A stretch of 64,000 bases of DNA from positions 464,692 through 528,691 of the forward strand of contig NZ_JAFLNE010000003.1 of assembly GCF_017313225.1 (NCBI RefSeq), in the 5' to 3' direction. The notes beneath the pieces were generated by a model, which saw only the letters and a program-made list of their open reading frames with translations, did not search any database and was not told the DNA's origin. Within the stretch, counting starts at the first letter, position 1. Each line of letters starts with the position of its first letter. This stretch comes from Allomuricauda sp. CAU 1633 (GTDB lineage: Bacteria > Bacteroidota > Bacteroidia > Flavobacteriales > Flavobacteriaceae). Below are positions 8,512 through 17,168 of the stretch, one piece after another. Both the position numbers and the translations under genes were made by a program.

Positions 8512-8536
8512 GATTCTTGCTTTCGCAGGAATGACA
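8512..8536. repeat. Short dispersed hairpin repeat, copy 2
   Basis: The same 25-base unit as at 5907-5931, with two C-to-T differences. Both copies are followed or overlapped by an adjacent gene boundary; here the DUF5916 stop codon begins two bases later. Confidence 0.7.
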
Positions 8537-8537
8537 A

Positions 8538-11186
8538 TTAAAGCACAAATCGATAGGTTGCCTTCAACAGAAAGATATTCTGCGGTTTTTGGCCAAAAAT
8601 ATTGTCGCCTAAACTAGGTAAAAGGCCATTGGTTGGGTCTCCATCCCGAGACACATCTTGGGACCAAACCAAAAATATTTCAGAACCTGGAATATACTCC
8701 CACCGGATTACCAAATTGGAGCGGAATTGCACAAAAGAGAAATCGGGATCATCAAAACTAAAGTCTTGCACACCGTTCATGTCCTCATCCACTGAATATA
8801 CCCCATCGGCCAATGAAACTTGGTCAGTCCCATAAGTCACAAACCTGTCCTCAAATACTTTTTCGGTTGGATTGGTGATGTGCTTAAAATTGGAATATCG
8901 TCCACGGGAAATAAAAGGTTGCCCCCAATATTGAATGGTTAAATTAGGATTTATGGTATAATTCAACCGAACTGACATGCTCAAGGTCCGTTGGTCTATC
9001 TCCCCATTAAGATATCGTGGCGAGCCATTGACATCATCCAAATTATCTATAAACTGAAGCTTATCGTTGTTGATGTTCAGGGACGGAAATACCGAAACCC
9101 GCAATGCATTTATGGGTTGGTAGGTGATTCCTCCCTCCATATAATAGGATTTGTACGAATTGTCCAAGGCTTTTCTCCCATTATGGAAGAAAGCAAATCG
9201 TAGTTTTTTCCGATTATCCGTTTCCGTATTGTTCCAAAAACTTACCCAGGGAGATTGTCGTAATCGTGGGCCGCCCCGCAAGGCAAAGTTGGAGTAGTCA
9301 ATAGGGGCATAATTAAATCCAATATTGGTGAACCAATTCCCTTTCCAATTTTGCCAGCTATTGGTATTGAACTGCGTATAATTATGGTTGCCGCCAAAAT
9401 CCCATGCCGTCCAATGGTTGTAATTAATCCCTATCTGCCGAAAAGTATTATCAGGTTTTAGGGTTCGATATCCAATCCAGGTGTAGTGTCGAATATCATC
9501 AGATTGCCGTTGAAAACCAATATCGTTCAATTCCAACTCTGGGGAACGCCAAGTGGCCCCGCTTTCAAATCGAAAATTGCCTTTTCCCAGTTTCCCGATT
9601 TGAAGATTCCCTGCGGTACCCGTTAAAGAAGTTCGATTTGGGTCCAACTCCAAATAATCGGCATCCACCCGATTGAACAAATGCGTAATGGATTCTTGGG
9701 TGTTCTGGATGGCTTCTTCACTTCCTGTTACATGACTGAAATTGAAATTCCCTTCAAAATACCAGTCCCTGTTGTTCCATTGATGTTTAAAATCGATTCC
9801 ACCCGTAAACGCCGACTTGTGGAGAAAATTTAGCTCCTCAGGGAGTTGTTCTCGATTGGTAGCCGTGAAAATTCCACCTATATAAGAGTTTCGATCATTA
9901 AAATCTTTTTGGAGCCTTCCCACAAAATAATTGGTCAAGGGTTCCACCATTTCTTTTCTTGGACCTCCATTATCTGAGACGATGGTGGCCGTTCGTTGGG
10001 CGGTAACGCTTTCCAGAACCCCAATGGCCCAACCATTTTTGGTCTTTCCACTGAATTTGGCCGCACCAATGATAGGCGTATTATCCGGTTGGTCCACAAA
10101 TTCACCGTCATTCGTATCTGGATAGCCTTGCGGACTCCTTCCAATTCTCCTAGAATAAAAAATATTGTCTGAGCCGAAGGTGTTGCCTGCTTCGGATTGG
10201 GATACATTAAAATCGAAAATGTTCTTGTTCTCCACAAAAAATGGACGTCGCTCTTGAAAGAAAATCTGAAATCCATCCAAGGCAATGGCGGATGGGTCGG
10301 CATCCACCTGACCAAAATCTGGGTTGACGGTTAAATCGAGAGTTAGGTCATTGGTGATTCCAATTTTGGCATCCAAACCCACGGTAATATCGCTTTCACT
10401 ACCATCCTCAAAAGGATTTCCTTCCTCTGCTTCATAGGTTTCGGTCTTGGCCACGGTATAGGGTTGGATTTCCAATTGGCGTTGGGGTTCCATATTTTTT
10501 AGTCCATGCAACTCCCCAAACTCACTCGTCCAGCCGGCAACATCACGCGGAAGGCGTTGCCAAACCGAGCGCTCCTCATTCCTGAAATACCGCCGCATAA
10601 ATTGCAACCCCCATACTTGATCTTCCGCCCGCCCAAATTTAATCTGGCTGAGCGGTATTCGCATTTCAGCAGTCCACCCCTCTTCATCAGTACGGGTCTT
10701 TACATACCAAATGGGATTCCAGCTGTCATCCTCTTGACCATTGTTGGAGCCAAACACATCGCCCTTAACCCCTGCTGCCGTAACAATGAATCCAAATGAC
10801 GTCCGCTTATCGTGATAACTATCTATGAAAATCCCTATCCAATCGCCATCAAAGCCATCACGTCTGGACAAGCGCCTTACAATTTTCTCCGGTTCGGTAT
10901 CAAAACAGCGCACACCCACATAAAGAGATTTCTCATCATACAGTATTTTAAATGCGGTTTGTTGGGCGGGAGGCGTGTTCTCATCGGGTCGTTGCTCAAT
11001 AAAATTGTCGCCCCACTGTACCAAATCCCAAGCAGGGTCATTCAACATTCCATCAATAACAGGGGCAGGTTCCGAACCCAAAGACTGGGTCATATATATT
11101 TTTTTGGGAACTACATTGGTGGAATCCTGGGCTTGGATAAATACGGAAAAAAGGAGGCAAGTGAGAAAAAGGCAGAGTTGCTTCAC
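8538..11186 (-). CDS. DUF5916 protein with CBM9-like N-terminal domain
   Basis: 882 aa from the GTG at 11186. That start gives a clean signal peptide (VKQLCLFLTCLLFSVFIQAQ), whereas the longer alternative begins with TTG at 11228 and adds a non-signal stretch. After the signal, residues ~30-220 resemble the carbohydrate-binding family 9-like domain (IDGMLNDPAWDLVQW, WTAEMRIPLSQIKFG). The rest is the DUF5916 region, rich in alternating aromatic/polar strands and ending in an aromatic-rich strand (LLKATYRFVL), typical of an outer-membrane beta-barrel. The function of the family is unknown. It is a single gene between convergent and divergent neighbours. Confidence 0.88.
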   Translation of the reverse strand: MKQLCLFLTCLLFSVFIQAQDSTNVVPKKIYMTQSLGSEPAPVIDGMLNDPAWDLVQWGDNFIEQRPDENTPPAQQTAFKILYDEKSLYVGVRCFDTEPEKIVRRLSRRDGFDGDWIGIFIDSYHDKRTSFGFIVTAAGVKGDVFGSNNGQEDDSWNPIWYVKTRTDEEGWTAEMRIPLSQIKFGRAEDQVWGLQFMRRYFRNEERSVWQRLPRDVAGWTSEFGELHGLKNMEPQRQLEIQPYTVAKTETYEAEEGNPFEDGSESDITVGLDAKIGITNDLTLDLTVNPDFGQVDADPSAIALDGFQIFFQERRPFFVENKNIFDFNVSQSEAGNTFGSDNIFYSRRIGRSPQGYPDTNDGEFVDQPDNTPIIGAAKFSGKTKNGWAIGVLESVTAQRTATIVSDNGGPRKEMVEPLTNYFVGRLQKDFNDRNSYIGGIFTATNREQLPEELNFLHKSAFTGGIDFKHQWNNRDWYFEGNFNFSHVTGSEEAIQNTQESITHLFNRVDADYLELDPNRTSLTGTAGNLQIGKLGKGNFRFESGATWRSPELELNDIGFQRQSDDIRHYTWIGYRTLKPDNTFRQIGINYNHWTAWDFGGNHNYTQFNTNSWQNWKGNWFTNIGFNYAPIDYSNFALRGGPRLRQSPWVSFWNNTETDNRKKLRFAFFHNGRKALDNSYKSYYMEGGITYQPINALRVSVFPSLNINNDKLQFIDNLDDVNGSPRYLNGEIDQRTLSMSVRLNYTINPNLTIQYWGQPFISRGRYSNFKHITNPTEKVFEDRFVTYGTDQVSLADGVYSVDEDMNGVQDFSFDDPDFSFVQFRSNLVIRWEYIPGSEIFLVWSQDVSRDGDPTNGLLPSLGDNIFGQKPQNIFLLKATYRFVL

Positions 11187-11355
11187 TGGTTCGTTGTTGA
11201 TTGATTGATGTAATTGATAGACCAGCAAAATAGCAAACTGTTACATGTATGTCTTTTTTTAGGTTTTTTTTAACAGGACAGCCAAAGGTCGGGGCCTTAA
11301 TTTTGGCTGCTGGAAGCTCAAATGAAAAAAGAGAAAAAATATTCCCAATCAACCG

Positions 11356-11386
11356 TTTGTAATTCAATCTAATAATTGTACATTTG
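11356..11386 (+). promoter_or_regulatory. Promoter of rplM-rpsI
   Basis: TTTG at 11356-11359, 19 bases, then TACATTTG at 11379-11386: an almost ideal Bacteroidota promoter. Transcription should begin near 11390, leaving a leader of about 43 bases. Confidence 0.75.
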
Positions 11387-11389
11387 CAG

Positions 11390-11432
11390 CCCGTTTATCG
11401 GGATAGGTTATTAAATCAATATTTTTAGAGAA
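11390..11432 (+). promoter_or_regulatory. Leader of rplM mRNA with 5' hairpin
   Basis: The predicted transcript opens with a hairpin CCCG-TTTAT-CGGG (11390-11402), followed by an AU-rich stretch to the GTG start. Ribosomal-protein L13 leaders have been proposed in Bacteroidia. Whether this one belongs to that class needs a covariance-model match. Confidence 0.4.
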
Positions 11433-11888
11433 GTGGACACATTAAGTTATAAGACTATTTCCGCCAATAAAGCTACCGTTGACAAGCAATGGTTATTGGT
11501 TGATGCTGAAGGACAGACTTTGGGAAGATTGGCGTCAAAAGTAGCCAAGTTGCTTAGGGGAAAATACAAGACCAATTTTACTCCCCATGTAGATTGCGGT
11601 GATAATGTGATAATCATTAATGCCGAGAAAATAAGTCTATCCGGCAACAAGTGGGACGATAAGGAATATCTTCGATATACAGGTTATCCAGGTGGGCAGC
11701 GTTCCGCTACCGCCAAGGAGGTTTTGGCCAAACACCCAGAGCGTATCATTGAAAATTCTGTAAAAGGGATGTTGCCCAAAAATAAATTGGGTGCCGACCT
11801 TTTTAGAAATCTAAAGGTATATGCTGGTGCTGAACATGGTCAAGAAGCACAAAAACCAAAAGCAATCAACTTAAACGACTACAAATAA
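11433..11888 (+). CDS. rplM: 50S ribosomal protein L13
   Basis: 151 aa. It is recognised by [22 protein letters not shown] near the N-terminus and by the [12 protein letters not shown] and [16 protein letters not shown] motifs (here [22 protein letters not shown]) of L13. L13 is an early-assembly protein of the large subunit. The start is a GTG at 11433. The stop codon TAA directly abuts the rpsI ATG, so translation is probably coupled. The rplM-rpsI pair is conserved throughout bacteria. Confidence 0.98.
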   Translation: MDTLSYKTISANKATVDKQWLLVDAEGQTLGRLASKVAKLLRGKYKTNFTPHVDCGDNVIIINAEKISLSGNKWDDKEYLRYTGYPGGQRSATAKEVLAKHPERIIENSVKGMLPKNKLGADLFRNLKVYAGAEHGQEAQKPKAINLNDYK

Positions 11889-12275
11889 ATGGAAGTGGTT
11901 CATAAGATAGGTAGAAGAAAAACTGCTGTGGCACGGGTATATGTTTCTGAAGGAAAAGGAAACATCACCATCAACAAAAGAGACTTGAATGAGTACTTTA
12001 CCACTGGCACACTACAATATAAGGTAAAACAAGCTTTTACCTTGACTGAAACTGAAGATGCTTACGATGTAAAAGTTAACGTTTACGGAGGTGGTATCAC
12101 AGGTCAGGCAGAAGCAATTCGATTGGCATTGTCCAGAGCAATGTGTGAAATCGATGCTGAGAACAGAGCTGTTCTTAAACCCGAAGGTCTATTGACCAGG
12201 GATCCAAGAATGGTGGAACGTAAGAAATTCGGACAGAAGAAAGCCCGTAAGAAATTCCAGTTCTCCAAACGTTAA
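11889..12275 (+). CDS. rpsI: 30S ribosomal protein S9
   Basis: 128 aa. It has the S9 pattern: KIGRRKTAVARVYV at the N-terminus, GGGITGQAEAIRLALSRA in the middle, and a basic tail ending FQFSKR that reaches the ribosomal P site. It follows rplM with no spacer. A hairpin with a T-rich tail lies ~40 bases downstream. Confidence 0.98.
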   Translation: MEVVHKIGRRKTAVARVYVSEGKGNITINKRDLNEYFTTGTLQYKVKQAFTLTETEDAYDVKVNVYGGGITGQAEAIRLALSRAMCEIDAENRAVLKPEGLLTRDPRMVERKKFGQKKARKKFQFSKR

Positions 12276-12315
12276 TATTTCGGTGTCTTTGGCACCACTA
12301 TATAAGTTCATTGAA

Positions 12316-12349
12316 AACCCTGGAAACCTATTTCAGGGTTAAATTTTTA
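12316..12349 (+). terminator. Possible terminator after rpsI
   Basis: AACCCTG (12316-12322) pairs perfectly with CAGGGTT (12334-12340) across an 11-base loop and is followed by AAATTTTT. The loop is large and the T-run short, so termination may be partial. Confidence 0.5.
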
Positions 12350-12364
12350 ACCAAGTTGTCGTTG

Positions 12365-12398
12365 TTCCAAAAAGGAAAAACAATTCGACTTTTTGGAA
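12365..12398 (+). promoter_or_regulatory. Hairpin in the rpsB upstream region, candidate S2 leader
   Basis: TTCCAAAAAG (12365-12374) and CTTTTTGGAA (12389-12398) form a perfect 10-base stem with a 14-base loop. It is 88 bases before the rpsB start. The stretch up to 12485 also holds the direct repeat GAACGTAA (12427 and 12464 area). It could be a terminator remnant or an autoregulatory leader, and no clear promoter is seen. Confidence 0.4.
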
Positions 12399-12485
12399 TT
12401 TAGTTTAGCATCTAAATGGGCTGGGCGAACGTAAGTGACCACCAACCCATTGCTACTACAACGGAACGTAAACTAAGTACAAGAA

Positions 12486-13661
12486 ATGGCAAGTAAAATT
12501 GAAGTAAAAGACTTACTGGAAGCAGGTGTGCATTTTGGACACCTAACACGAAAGTGGAACCCCAACATGGCTCCCTACATCTACATGGAGCGTAACGGTA
12601 TCCACGTTATCAACCTTTACAAAACGGTAGCAAAACTTGAGGAAGCCAACGAGGCCCTTAAAAAAATTGCTGCTTCTGGACGAAAAATCCTTTTTGTAGC
12701 CACAAAAAAACAAGCTAAGGACATTGTTGCTGACAAAGTATCCAAAGTGAACATGCCATACATCACTGAAAGATGGCCTGGTGGTATGTTGACCAACTTT
12801 GTCACTATCCGTAAAGCGGTTAAGAAAATGGCTGCTATTGACCGTATGAAAAAAGACGGTACGTTCAACACCCTTTCCAAAAAGGAAAGATTACAGGTTG
12901 ACCGTCTTCGTGCAAAATTGGACAAAAACTTGGGCTCTATCGCCGATATGACCCGTTTGCCTGGCGCTATCTTTATTGTGGATACCATGCGTGAGCACAT
13001 CGCCGTAAAAGAGGCCCAAAAATTGAACATTCCAATTTTTGCCATGGTCGATACCAACTCAGATCCAAGACCCATCGATTTTGTGATTCCTGCCAATGAT
13101 GATGCTGGAAAATCCATCGAGGCTATCTTGGAAGAAGTGACCAAAGCCGTTGCTGAAGGTTTGGCTGAGCGTAAAAATGACAAGCAGAACGACAAAGAAG
13201 ATGAAGAGGAGGAAGTAGTAGCAAAAGCTGTTGTTTCTGATGACGATGATGATGACGTAGCTGAGAAAAAAGCACCTAAGAAAGCAAAGCCAGCACCTAG
13301 GAAAGAGGAAAAACCTGCAGCCAAAAAAGAAGAAAAGGCCGTAGAAAAGAAAGAGGAAGAAGCTGAAAAACCCGCTGAGCCTGCTAAAAAAGAGGAAGCT
13401 GTTAAAGCAGACGACTTGACCAAAGTTGAAGGTATTGGACCCAAAGCAGCTGAAGCTATCGTGAGCAGTGGTATTGAAACCTACGCTAAATTGGCAAAAG
13501 CTGATCCTGAAAAAATCAAGGAAGTTTTGACCGAGGCTAGTTCAAATTTGGCTCATTTAGATCCAACATCTTGGCCAAAACAGGCTAAAATGGCCGCTGA
13601 TGGCAAGTGGGATGAATTAAAAGAATGGCAAGACAACGCCAAAGGTGGGGTTGAAGCCTAA
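12486..13661 (+). CDS. rpsB: 30S ribosomal protein S2 with long C-terminal HhH extension
   Basis: 391 aa against ~230-260 for ordinary S2. Residues 1-~230 are a normal S2 (LLEAGVHFGHLTRKWNP, RWPGGMLTNF, LPGAIFIVDT). Residues ~231-308 are a low-complexity, highly charged linker of Glu, Lys, Ala and Pro. Residues 309-391 form a helix-hairpin-helix domain (DDLTKVEGIGPKAAEAI, then SGIETYAKLAKADPEKI). The frame is unbroken and ends just before tsf, so this is a real fusion, not a frameshift. HhH domains bind nucleic acid without sequence preference; a ribosome- or RNA-linked role for the tail is inference. The ATG at 12486 is the standard S2 start. Confidence 0.97.
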   Translation: MASKIEVKDLLEAGVHFGHLTRKWNPNMAPYIYMERNGIHVINLYKTVAKLEEANEALKKIAASGRKILFVATKKQAKDIVADKVSKVNMPYITERWPGGMLTNFVTIRKAVKKMAAIDRMKKDGTFNTLSKKERLQVDRLRAKLDKNLGSIADMTRLPGAIFIVDTMREHIAVKEAQKLNIPIFAMVDTNSDPRPIDFVIPANDDAGKSIEAILEEVTKAVAEGLAERKNDKQNDKEDEEEEVVAKAVVSDDDDDDVAEKKAPKKAKPAPRKEEKPAAKKEEKAVEKKEEEAEKPAEPAKKEEAVKADDLTKVEGIGPKAAEAIVSSGIETYAKLAKADPEKIKEVLTEASSNLAHLDPTSWPKQAKMAADGKWDELKEWQDNAKGGVEA

Positions 13662-13737
13662 GATTGATTTAACATTGTCCTAAAACGAAACACCTTAATA
13701 GTGTTTTATTTTACATAAATTTTAAAAAGCATAAAAA

Positions 13738-14562
13738 ATGGTAAAGATTACCGCCGCTGAGGTAAATAAATTGAGACAGACCACCGGAGCTGGAATGATG
13801 GATTGTAAAAAAGCTTTGGTTGAGGCTGAAGGTGATTTTGACAAAGCAATTGAAATTCTAAGAAAGAAAGGTCAAAAAGTTGCAGCCAACAGAGCTGATA
13901 GAGATTCTTCTGAAGGTGCGGCCATCGCAAAAGTGAATGACAATAGCACCCAAGGTGTTATCATCTCATTGAACTGTGAGACTGACTTTGTTGCTAAAAA
14001 CGAAAGTTTTGTGAATTTGGCCAACGATTTGGCTGATCTGGCTTTGGGTTTTGACAGCAAGGATGATTTTCTTGCCGCTTCTTTCAATGGCATGACCGTA
14101 GCTGAAAAATTGACTGAGCAAACTGGTGTTATCGGAGAAAAAATTGAGATTGCCAGCTTTGAGAAATTGAGCGCTCCTTTTGTTGGTTCGTACATCCATG
14201 CTGGAAACAAAATTGCCACTTTGGTTGGATTGTCTGCCAATGTAGATGGTGCCGCTGAAGCTGCAAAAGATGTTGCCATGCAAGCTGCTGCTATGAATCC
14301 TGTTGCCTTGAACGAAGAAGGTGTTGATCAATCTGTGATTGATAAAGAGATTGAAATTGCAAAAGACCAATTGCGTCAAGAAGGAAAACCAGAGGAAATG
14401 TTGGACAACATCGCTAAAGGTAAATTAAAGCGTTTCTTCAAAGACAACACTTTGGTAAACCAAGATTTCATCAAGGATAGCAAGCAGAGTGTTGCCCAAT
14501 ACGTTAAATCTGTAGATTCCAGCTTGGAAGTTACTGGATTTAAAAGAGTAGCCTTGGGTTAA
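13738..14562 (+). CDS. tsf: Translation elongation factor Ts
   Basis: 274 aa. EF-Ts exchanges GDP for GTP on EF-Tu. The N-terminal UBA-like domain (AAEVNKLRQTTGAGMMDCKKAL) and the core TDFVAKN motif are intact. It follows rpsB by 76 bases in the classical rpsB-tsf order and is closed by a strong terminator. Confidence 0.98.
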   Translation: MVKITAAEVNKLRQTTGAGMMDCKKALVEAEGDFDKAIEILRKKGQKVAANRADRDSSEGAAIAKVNDNSTQGVIISLNCETDFVAKNESFVNLANDLADLALGFDSKDDFLAASFNGMTVAEKLTEQTGVIGEKIEIASFEKLSAPFVGSYIHAGNKIATLVGLSANVDGAAEAAKDVAMQAAAMNPVALNEEGVDQSVIDKEIEIAKDQLRQEGKPEEMLDNIAKGKLKRFFKDNTLVNQDFIKDSKQSVAQYVKSVDSSLEVTGFKRVALG

Positions 14563-14584
14563 ACTCCAAATATCATTTATAAAA

Positions 14585-14613
14585 AAAAGCACCTTTTTCA
14601 AGGTGCTTTTTTT
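14585..14613 (+). terminator. Strong intrinsic terminator after tsf
   Basis: AAAAGCACCTT (14585-14595) and AAGGTGCTTTT (14600-14610) form an 11-base stem with a 4-base loop, followed by TTT. The A-run on the left makes it work in both directions, so it also insulates the convergent DUF4097 gene. Confidence 0.9.
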
Positions 14614-14631
14614 ATTTGTTAATCTTCCTCC

Positions 14632-15441
14632 TTATTTAGATCTTATCAAGATATCGCCATTGAAGGTCTTGAACAACAATTCAGGGCCACCGCCATTGAT
14701 TTTACCCCTCACCCATTGCTCCATAGTCACTTTGTATCGTCCCGAGCCTTGTTTTTTATCCACTTCAGGTTTGCTTTCGGCAAGGGTCATATCAAAATCA
14801 GTATATACATCACCCATATCGGATTTCGCCTTTACATCTGCCTTAAGCGATTTTGGGAAAGTCACCTCCACATCACCATTAAAACTGCTGAAAACCATAT
14901 TGGCTGAATTGTCAATCGCCTTAAAATCAACCTTTACAGCGCCATTGGTGGTATCTGCTGAAACCGCACCTTCCACATTTTCAAGAGTGATGCTTCCGTT
15001 TACATTACTGATTTCCAAATCCCCGGCCACTCCACTGACCTTTATACTACCATTATTAACAGTTTCCAATTTCAACGAAAAATTGTAGGGTACCTTAATC
15101 TCAAAATCCGTTTTCCGATTCCAGGCTTCATTATTAATCCGCACCACATTATTGCTTTCCTCAGCACTGATATTCAATCCAGAACTACCAACACGCTTCA
15201 TTCCATTTTTGGTGCTGTTGGATGAGTTGTCGCCATCCATCACCAAAACTTTTACAATCACTTCCTTGCCTTCATAGCCCGTTACCGATATGGAACCACT
15301 AATTTGGTCTAGCTCCAACTTTCCAGCTTTGCTTGGATTACTCAATGGTACCGTGAATAAATCTATTTCTTTTTGTTGCCCTACCACTGCATTTGCCACA
15401 AGAAGTAGCATTACTATAAACATTGTTTTCATTGCTCTCAT
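14632..15441 (-). CDS. DUF4097 beta-strand repeat protein (second copy)
   Basis: 269 aa with an N-terminal signal peptide (MKTMFIVMLLLVANAVVG), then repeating short strands characteristic of the DUF4097 beta-helix: SGSISVTGYEGKEV, NNGSIKVSGVAGDLEISNVNG, SITLENVEGAVSADTTNGAV. It is predicted to be exported; its molecular function is unknown. It follows a paralogue by three bases, and the two proteins share layout (signal peptide, GSI-type repeats, VYTDFD motif). Downstream in an ECF sigma/anti-sigma operon, so likely an output or sensor of envelope stress (inference). Confidence 0.85.
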   Translation of the reverse strand: MRAMKTMFIVMLLLVANAVVGQQKEIDLFTVPLSNPSKAGKLELDQISGSISVTGYEGKEVIVKVLVMDGDNSSNSTKNGMKRVGSSGLNISAEESNNVVRINNEAWNRKTDFEIKVPYNFSLKLETVNNGSIKVSGVAGDLEISNVNGSITLENVEGAVSADTTNGAVKVDFKAIDNSANMVFSSFNGDVEVTFPKSLKADVKAKSDMGDVYTDFDMTLAESKPEVDKKQGSGRYKVTMEQWVRGKINGGGPELLFKTFNGDILIRSK

Positions 15442-15444
15442 CGC

Positions 15445-16308
15445 TTATATTTTTTTAATGAATACATCCCCATTCAAGGTTTCTATATCAAAATCCACTT
15501 GCCCACCTCCAATTTGTACCACTGGATTGGCTTCAAACTTATGTTTTGGTTTTCCTGTATCACCCGTATTTTTAATAGTTTTCACAAACTGTTTATTAAT
15601 ATCAAAATCGGTATACATTTCCCCATTCATACTTTTAAAAGTTATATTGGCCGAAAGTGCTTTCTGGTAAGCAATTGTAATATCTCCATTTATGGTATGA
15701 TACACGGATTCCTCCTTGGGATTTTCCGCATAGGAAATATCCACAGGACCGTTGATACAGCTCACCCAGGTCTTTCCAGAAATATTGTTGAGGGTGATGC
15801 CTCCATTGATATTTTCGGCAACAATGGATTTACTTCTGATATTTTCCACATCGATTACACCATTATTGACTGTGCTAACATTAACTTGAACTGAATGGGG
15901 AACCTTCAAGTTGAAGGTCAGGGCATGATCATACGGAACATTCTGATTGTTGTTGCACCAACTGTAACGAAGTCCATCAACTTTAAAATTAATGTAAGGT
16001 GCATCCGGATGAAAAATGATCCTATTGTCCTCTTGAATGATTTTCAACTGCAATTCCTTTTTCCCCAGTTCCAAATCTTGCGAATTGTCTGCTGTGATCT
16101 TGCGCTCCACTTCCACGAGAACTTTGTCCCCCTGATAACCTTCAACATTTATTGAACCAAATACATTCTTCACCACAACCGTATTATCTGTGGTATTACT
16201 GAACGAAAGTTCCTTGCTGATGGTCTCCTTAAATTCCTTTTGCTGTGCTCTTACACTTGGCGACCATACCCACAGGCACAGACACGCCATCATAACTAAC
16301 TGTTTCAT
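15445..16308 (-). CDS. DUF4097 beta-strand repeat protein (first copy)
   Basis: 287 aa. A signal peptide (MKQLVMMACLCLWVWSPSVRAQQ) is followed by DUF4097-type strands: NVFGSINVEGYQGDKV, NNGVIDVENIRSKSIVAENING, NGDITIAYQ. It shares the MYTDFDINKQF segment with its downstream paralogue, which points to tandem duplication. Three bases separate the two genes. It is probably exported and facing the periplasm or outer membrane. Role unknown. Confidence 0.85.
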   Translation of the reverse strand: MKQLVMMACLCLWVWSPSVRAQQKEFKETISKELSFSNTTDNTVVVKNVFGSINVEGYQGDKVLVEVERKITADNSQDLELGKKELQLKIIQEDNRIIFHPDAPYINFKVDGLRYSWCNNNQNVPYDHALTFNLKVPHSVQVNVSTVNNGVIDVENIRSKSIVAENINGGITLNNISGKTWVSCINGPVDISYAENPKEESVYHTINGDITIAYQKALSANITFKSMNGEMYTDFDINKQFVKTIKNTGDTGKPKHKFEANPVVQIGGGQVDFDIETLNGDVFIKKI

Positions 16309-16370
16309 CTTTCTAAAATTTAACTGTTCGTAATTTGATTTTTACCCTTTAGGGTAGATTGATAAATAAA

Positions 16371-17168
16371 CTATATGATTGATTCTATACTACTCTCAAT
16401 GCGCTTCTTCACAGTGGTGTCCAATTCCTTTTCCTTCAGTAATTGTTTGAAGGGTTCAACCGATGCTTTTTCCTGCAAGGCCACCATGAGATTGGCCAAG
16501 GTTATCTGTAAAATGGGCGACTCTTGGTTGGGTATGGACTGCACCAACCCTTGGCGCACCACAGGGTTATCCACATAATTGGTCAAAGATTCAATGGCGG
16601 CCAACCGAACATTCACATTGGAATCATTGTTCAAGGTTTGTAAAAGCGCCTGGATTACAATTTCATCGGCATTCTCAAATTTGTTGGCCTCACTTACGCC
16701 CTGTAATCGCTGATTGGCCGAAGGTTGTTCCAAGAGCGTCAAGACCAATTTTTGGCGTACTTCCTCAGTTTCGGCATTGGAAACAGTAGTTTCAATAGGT
16801 TTAGGTTGTTGGGAAGAACTCAAATAATACCCCATTCCCAACCCTATTGCCAACAGAAGAATCCCGTATGCCAGTTGCGGCCTGAACACCGTGAAAATCC
16901 CACCCCAAAATGGATTTTTGGTTTCCTTCTTCTTGTTTCTTTCCTTCTCATCAGAAAGCATGGAAAAGAAAGCTTCATCCATTTGCGATGAAATTTCTGG
17001 AGCGTCTAGATTTTCCATCATTTCCCATGTAACCAGCAAGTCTTTATATTGCTCGTTATATTCTGGATTCTCGGCAAGAAACTTTTCAAAGTCTTTGGCC
17101 TCCACGGGTGACATTGTCCCGCTCATAAAATCCATCGCCCGTATTTCAAACTTTTCTTGATCCATCAT
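16371..17168 (-). CDS. Anti-sigma-like membrane protein with HEAT repeats
   Basis: 265 aa. The N-terminal ~60 residues (FEIRAMDFMSGTMSPVEAKDFEKFL) resemble a short zinc-free anti-sigma/zf-HC2-like cytoplasmic segment. One membrane helix is at residues 98-117. The outer ~140 residues look like HEAT repeats (ALLQTLNNDSNVNVRLAAIESL). The gene starts inside the sigma-factor gene with a 4-base ATGA-type overlap, the usual sign of translational coupling and of a sigma/anti-sigma pair. Binding to the sigma factor is inferred from position, not shown by a recognisable motif. Confidence 0.75.
   Translation of the reverse strand: MMDQEKFEIRAMDFMSGTMSPVEAKDFEKFLAENPEYNEQYKDLLVTWEMMENLDAPEISSQMDEAFFSMLSDEKERNKKKETKNPFWGGIFTVFRPQLAYGILLLAIGLGMGYYLSSSQQPKPIETTVSNAETEEVRQKLVLTLLEQPSANQRLQGVSEANKFENADEIVIQALLQTLNNDSNVNVRLAAIESLTNYVDNPVVRQGLVQSIPNQESPILQITLANLMVALQEKASVEPFKQLLKEKELDTTVKKRIESSIESII

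Noticed and set aside
12617-13444. 275-codon minus-strand frame inside rpsB
   Set aside because: It is the Ser/Ala-rich mirror of the Glu/Lys-rich S2 linker and has no start context or family resemblance.
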